Assembly: GCA_043820045.1 (NCBI GenBank)
Contig: JBDREF010000295.1
Coordinates: forward strand, 1 to 7,739
DNA: 7,739 bases
Source of the DNA: JBDREF01 sp043820045
GTDB taxonomy: Bacteria > Planctomycetota > Phycisphaerae > Sedimentisphaerales > Anaerobacaceae
Direction: 5' to 3'
Below are positions 4,819 through 7,739 of the stretch, in pieces (within the stretch, counting starts at the first letter, position 1; each line of letters opens with the position of its first letter). Made by a program: the position numbers and the translations under genes. The notes under the pieces are model-generated. The model searched no databases. It was not told the DNA's origin and saw nothing but the letters and a program-made list of their open reading frames with translations.

Positions 4819-7503
4819 CTAAGGAGCAGCCGTGGGTCGATACAGCCGGATGTCGTCAAACAGCATCTTGCCGGAGCCGCCGGGGGCCGTCTGATTGCCC
4901 CTGCTGCCGAGACCAATCGCAATCCTGTCAACGTTCGTCAGGTTTATGCCCTGATCGGCGAAAGCCTGCAGCGGAATCACCCACTCCTGCCAAATGTCTG
5001 TCTGTGTTGCGTTGGGATTATCGTGATAGACCACCGCGGCCGATCCCGGCGCGCCGGGATTGGAGATGGCTACGTACAGCCGCTCCGGAGCATTGGCCGG
5101 GTCGCCGTGGAACCACAGCGACAGTTCCTGTACGCCGTCTTCGGTCCAGTTGCGATTAGCGCTCAAGGTCAACTCGGCCTCTGAGTACTTCGCCAAGCCC
5201 TGCTTATTGTTGTCATAGAATAACGGCATTGACTGGGAACCGCTGTGACGGATCGTCTCTTCGGTGTAGGAGACAGTAGTCTCGTCGCCTACGGCCGAGC
5301 CTGTGCCGTTGCCGGAGTAGGCAGGTTCATTGTCGTGCGCAGCATAGCCGAGACCGTCTTTCCACGCCCACCATATCTGGCTCTCATACGCGTCGTAGCC
5401 CTCGAAATCGTCGATAATCAGGAAGTCGGCCGTGGTGAAGCTCCAGACCGAGCCCTTCCAGGGACTGTCCTGGTGCAGGTCGTTGACTTCATCAACACGC
5501 CAGTAGTAGGTCGTGTCCCACTGAAGCTTTGCCGGGGAGAAACTTGTCTCAGCCTGCCGGCCCTGGTAGATGTCCGCCGTTGCAGTATCCGCGGCGGCGA
5601 CGGCGGCTGCATCCATACCGAAATACACATCGTGTTCGGCGGCATGGTCCCCCGCCGTCCACAGCAGAACAGGAGCCTGGGTTACATTTACAGCCTGATT
5701 CGTCGGACTGATCAGGCCGGCCCGCAACGGCGGTGAAAGAGCCGCGGCCGGGATTATTTCCTCCGGAAACAGATCGTGCGACCAGCGCAGGTCAGCCTGA
5801 GCATTGCCGGTTGTAGCGAAGTACAACATCTTAATCGATGCAAACTCGCCCGCCACCAGATCAATTGTGCTGCCCTGCTCCACGGCAGCTTGCGTACGCC
5901 AGGCCTTCGCCATTTCCACGCCGTTGATATAGAGAAGCACGCCATCGTCGGTTGTCGTCTTGAATGTGTATCTGCCGGTAAGCGGTATCTCCAATTCGCC
6001 CGTCCAGCGCACAGCGAAGTTGTCGTCGTTTATTACGCCGGGCTCTGGTGAACCGTTGCCCCACTGGAAGTCAACACCGGGGTCTATACGGGTGAGAGTA
6101 ACATTCTGGAACGGCGATTCAGGTGGATCCGGTACCCCGCCGCCGTAGTTGGCGTATTCTCCCACGAGACCGCCTCCCGGTCTTGTCGTAGTGAAGCTCC
6201 AAACGTTACCCGTAGTCCAGGTGGTACCGTCAAACGAATCTACGCGCCAGTAGTGGGTCGTATCGAGTTCCAAAGGCCCCGGATCGAAAGTCTTCTTGCC
6301 GCTGGGGACGGCACCTGTGGCATTGTCCACTTCTATCGGATCGGTCCCGAAGTAAACACTGAACAGAGCGGCGCCCCACTTGGCCGTCCAGCTCAATTGC
6401 GCATTGGTCTGGACAAACTTCATGCCGTCGGCCGGAATCGGTCTGTATGCCCCGCGAGGAGGCAGCGTGAAGCTCCAAACGACGCCCTTCCACGGGCTGT
6501 CGGGGTTGTCCGGATTGACCTCGTCCACCCGCCAGTAGTATGTCGTGCCCGGCTGAAGACCTTCCGGGGCCGGGAAGCCTGGAAAACCAACCACCAGAAA
6601 GGTCGATGTGGTATTCCCGACAAAGGCGCCCTCGGCGCCCTGATCCACATCCTCAAAACTTGTACCGAAGTACACGTCATGAGAGACGGCCCACGTTCCG
6701 GGCTGCCAGCTCAGGTTGGCCCAGTTCTGCTCAAGGATAGCACCGTCGGCGGGATCAGGTCCGGCTGCCAACGGGGCTGGCGGACCTGCCATCACTTCCT
6801 GAAGTTCCGCTTCTGTCAGGGCCCTTGTGTAGATACGCACGTCGTCGATGATTCCGTCGAAGGGACGATTCTCCGCTCCAATGGGCTGGTTGCCGATGGC
6901 CGCCTGGACCGCGGGATCGAGAGCTACAGAAGTGCCTCCCTTCGCCAGAGTGCCGACTTCCACGCCATTCTTGTAGATCTTCATGTCGGTGCCATCCCAC
7001 CAGATGGCCCCATGGATCCACTCACCGACTTCGAACGTGCCAGCCTTGATTTCCGAGGTTGCCTGTCCATCGTTGGTCTTTAGCCGAAGTCTCAGGAACT
7101 TCTCGCTGCCAATGCGGCTGGAACTGAACATCCACCAATGGTCGTTGTTCCCGCCGCCATTGGCCTTGGAGACCATCCGGGGGTCCTGACCGGGCGTGTC
7201 CAGGTTGTTTGCCTTGAACCAACATGTGACGGTCATTGCTCCCGAGGGGATGTCGAGTCCCCCGAGCGACACGCGTTCGCCGCCCTGGCCATCGAAGAGC
7301 AGGCCGCTTCCGAATTTGCCCGCAACCCATTCGGGGTCTTGTACGAACGTGCCGTCGTTGCCGTTACCGCTCGAATCGAAGGCAATTGTACCTGTGCCCT
7401 CGTCGAACTTCCACCAGGCCAGGAGGTCAGGGTCCTGGGCCCGTGCGCAGACGGTAATGGTGAGCAGTACTATCGAAACTGACAAAACGCATGTTCGTCG
7501 CAT
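4819..7503 (-). CDS. Secreted LamG - Fn3-like - PA14 - Fn3-like - CBM-like surface protein
   Basis: Complete, 894 aa. Residues 1-22 are a signal peptide (RR start, hydrophobic core, ARA|QD). About 25-240 is a LamG jelly-roll module (LLAWWKFDEGTGTIAFDSSG, then DGIIDDVRIYTRALTEAE near 216-233). Fn3-like modules occupy about 246-347 and 353-440 and end in VWSFT. Residues about 445-590 form a PA14 module (RWTGELEIPLTGRYTF, then TTDDGVLLYINGVEM, where D519-D520 match the Asp pair that binds calcium in sugar-binding PA14 lectins). A third Fn3-like module (about 597-691, TTYYWRVDEVN) precedes a C-terminal beta-sandwich (about 693-890) from IIDDFEGY to MLFDDIRLYRP, typical of galactose-binding-like modules. 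No sorting motif follows, so release or non-covalent attachment is likely. The start is supported by AAGGAGGA (7510-7517), 6 nt upstream. Binding of polysaccharide or cell surface is inferred from the modules; no enzyme domain is visible. Confidence 0.93.
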   Translation of the reverse strand: MRRTCVLSVSIVLLTITVCARAQDPDLLAWWKFDEGTGTIAFDSSGNGNDGTFVQDPEWVAGKFGSGLLFDGQGGERVSLGGLDIPSGAMTVTCWFKANNLDTPGQDPRMVSKANGGGNNDHWWMFSSSRIGSEKFLRLRLKTNDGQATSEIKAGTFEVGEWIHGAIWWDGTDMKIYKNGVEVGTLAKGGTSVALDPAVQAAIGNQPIGAENRPFDGIIDDVRIYTRALTEAELQEVMAGPPAPLAAGPDPADGAILEQNWANLSWQPGTWAVSHDVYFGTSFEDVDQGAEGAFVGNTTSTFLVVGFPGFPAPEGLQPGTTYYWRVDEVNPDNPDSPWKGVVWSFTLPPRGAYRPIPADGMKFVQTNAQLSWTAKWGAALFSVYFGTDPIEVDNATGAVPSGKKTFDPGPLELDTTHYWRVDSFDGTTWTTGNVWSFTTTRPGGGLVGEYANYGGGVPDPPESPFQNVTLTRIDPGVDFQWGNGSPEPGVINDDNFAVRWTGELEIPLTGRYTFKTTTDDGVLLYINGVEMAKAWRTQAAVEQGSTIDLVAGEFASIKMLYFATTGNAQADLRWSHDLFPEEIIPAAALSPPLRAGLISPTNQAVNVTQAPVLLWTAGDHAAEHDVYFGMDAAAVAAADTATADIYQGRQAETSFSPAKLQWDTTYYWRVDEVNDLHQDSPWKGSVWSFTTADFLIIDDFEGYDAYESQIWWAWKDGLGYAAHDNEPAYSGNGTGSAVGDETTVSYTEETIRHSGSQSMPLFYDNNKQGLAKYSEAELTLSANRNWTEDGVQELSLWFHGDPANAPERLYVAISNPGAPGSAAVVYHDNPNATQTDIWQEWVIPLQAFADQGINLTNVDRIAIGLGSRGNQTAPGGSGKMLFDDIRLYRPTAAP

Positions 7504-7544
7504 GAGAAGTCCTCCTTACAAATGGTTGGGATGGCTCTGTTCGG

Positions 7545-7562
7545 GCCGCTCATGGGAACGGC
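7545..7562 (-). promoter_or_regulatory. Leader hairpin upstream of the gene starting at 7503
   Basis: On the minus strand GCCGT and GCGGC pair over 5 bp (one U-G) around an 8-nt loop, 42-59 nt upstream of the start codon. It corresponds in place and geometry to the hairpin at 4573-4590, with a changed loop and a C-G to U-G change in the closing pair. Confidence 0.4.
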
Positions 7563-7620
7563 AGACGAAACTTTCAAGTCGTATTGCGCTGAAGCCGGCG
7601 CCGCCAGACAATTCTTCATT

Positions 7621-7672
7621 CGATTTGACATTACCTCCGTCCTTCAGATGTTCAGCGTGGGCGGTCAGTCAA
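7621..7672 (-). repeat. Leader motif, copy 3
   Basis: Gapless match to 4649-4700 and, over its last 25 nt, to 1921-1945. On the minus strand it starts TTGACTGACC, includes GCTGAACAT, then the Shine-Dalgarno-like GGACGGAGGT, and ends GTCAAATCG, 118 nt upstream of the ATG at 7503. In this copy an ATG directly follows GGAGGTA. The matching position is GTG in copy 1 and GCG in copy 2, so a conserved leader peptide starting there is unlikely. Confidence 0.6.
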
Positions 7673-7682
7673 GAATCGAGGA

Positions 7683-7706
7683 CATAAAACAGACGACAGA
7701 AATATC
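7683..7706 (-). repeat. Upstream leader block shared with 4726-4749, copy 2
   Basis: 24 nt with three differences from 4726-4749. It is 10 nt upstream of leader motif copy 3. The remaining bases to the window end (7707-7739) show no gene and no further clear match to the other leader. Confidence 0.5.
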
Positions 7707-7739
7707 TCCGATTTATTGACACAACGTCCACAGCCTTTA

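Noticed and set aside
6253..7083. Plus-strand open frame of 276 codons
   Set aside because: It is antisense to the LamG and Fn3-like part of the 894-aa protein and its translation shows no domain.
7503..7635. Possible leader peptide starting at the ATG after GGAGGTA in leader copy 3, overlapping the main start
   Set aside because: The ATG is only 2 nt from the Shine-Dalgarno-like tract, is GTG or GCG in the other copies, and the downstream frames are not similar between leaders.
1..7739. CRISPR array, tRNA or rRNA gene, phage or defence system genes
   Set aside because: No regularly spaced repeats, no tRNA-like or rRNA-like sequence and no proteins of those types are seen on either strand.

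Overview
The window holds four genes, all on the minus strand and transcribed from the right-hand end towards position 1. Three encode (or start to encode) secreted, multi-domain LamG/Fn3-like surface or extracellular proteins. The fourth encodes a membrane-anchored SGNH-hydrolase/TPR protein. Several features are what I associate with Planctomycetota of the Phycisphaerae/Sedimentisphaerales type: LamG modules joined to repeated Fn3-like modules ending in 'TTYYWRVDEVN ... VWSFTT', a C-terminal 'DDFE(S/G)Y ... DDIRLYRP' beta-sandwich, and many paralogues per locus. That assignment is inferred from protein style only, with no marker gene in the window.

Layout in transcription order: (1) 7739-7504, leader of the first gene; (2) 7503-4819, complete 894-aa LamG - Fn3-like x2 - PA14 - Fn3-like - CBM-like protein; (3) 4818-4527, intergenic leader; (4) 4526-4188, 112-aa truncated paralogue that keeps the signal peptide and start of the LamG module only; (5) 4187-3995, spacer with a good sigma70-type promoter; (6) 3994-2288, 568-aa SGNH hydrolase with an N-terminal membrane anchor and about five C-terminal TPRs, more GC-rich than its neighbours and followed by a possible terminator; (7) 2287-1797, a gene-free stretch of 491 bases with a strong promoter and a roughly 330-nt leader full of potential RNA hairpins; (8) 1796 to beyond position 1, the first 598 codons of a second large LamG/Fn3-like protein cut by the window edge.

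The least expected signal is outside the genes. The three LamG-type genes carry related, long 5' leaders. A motif containing an internal Shine-Dalgarno-like tract lies 118, 123 and 125 nt upstream of the three start codons. A small hairpin of differing sequence but similar geometry lies about 42-66 nt upstream of each start, and a normal Shine-Dalgarno sequence follows. Two of the leaders share a second 24-nt block. This suggests a common regulatory leader for a paralogous family, although shared ancestry by duplication is the simpler alternative. The large proteins are probably exported and bind carbohydrate or mediate adhesion. The SGNH/TPR protein may act on an acylated or otherwise esterified cell-envelope or polysaccharide substrate, but nothing here ties it functionally to its neighbours.
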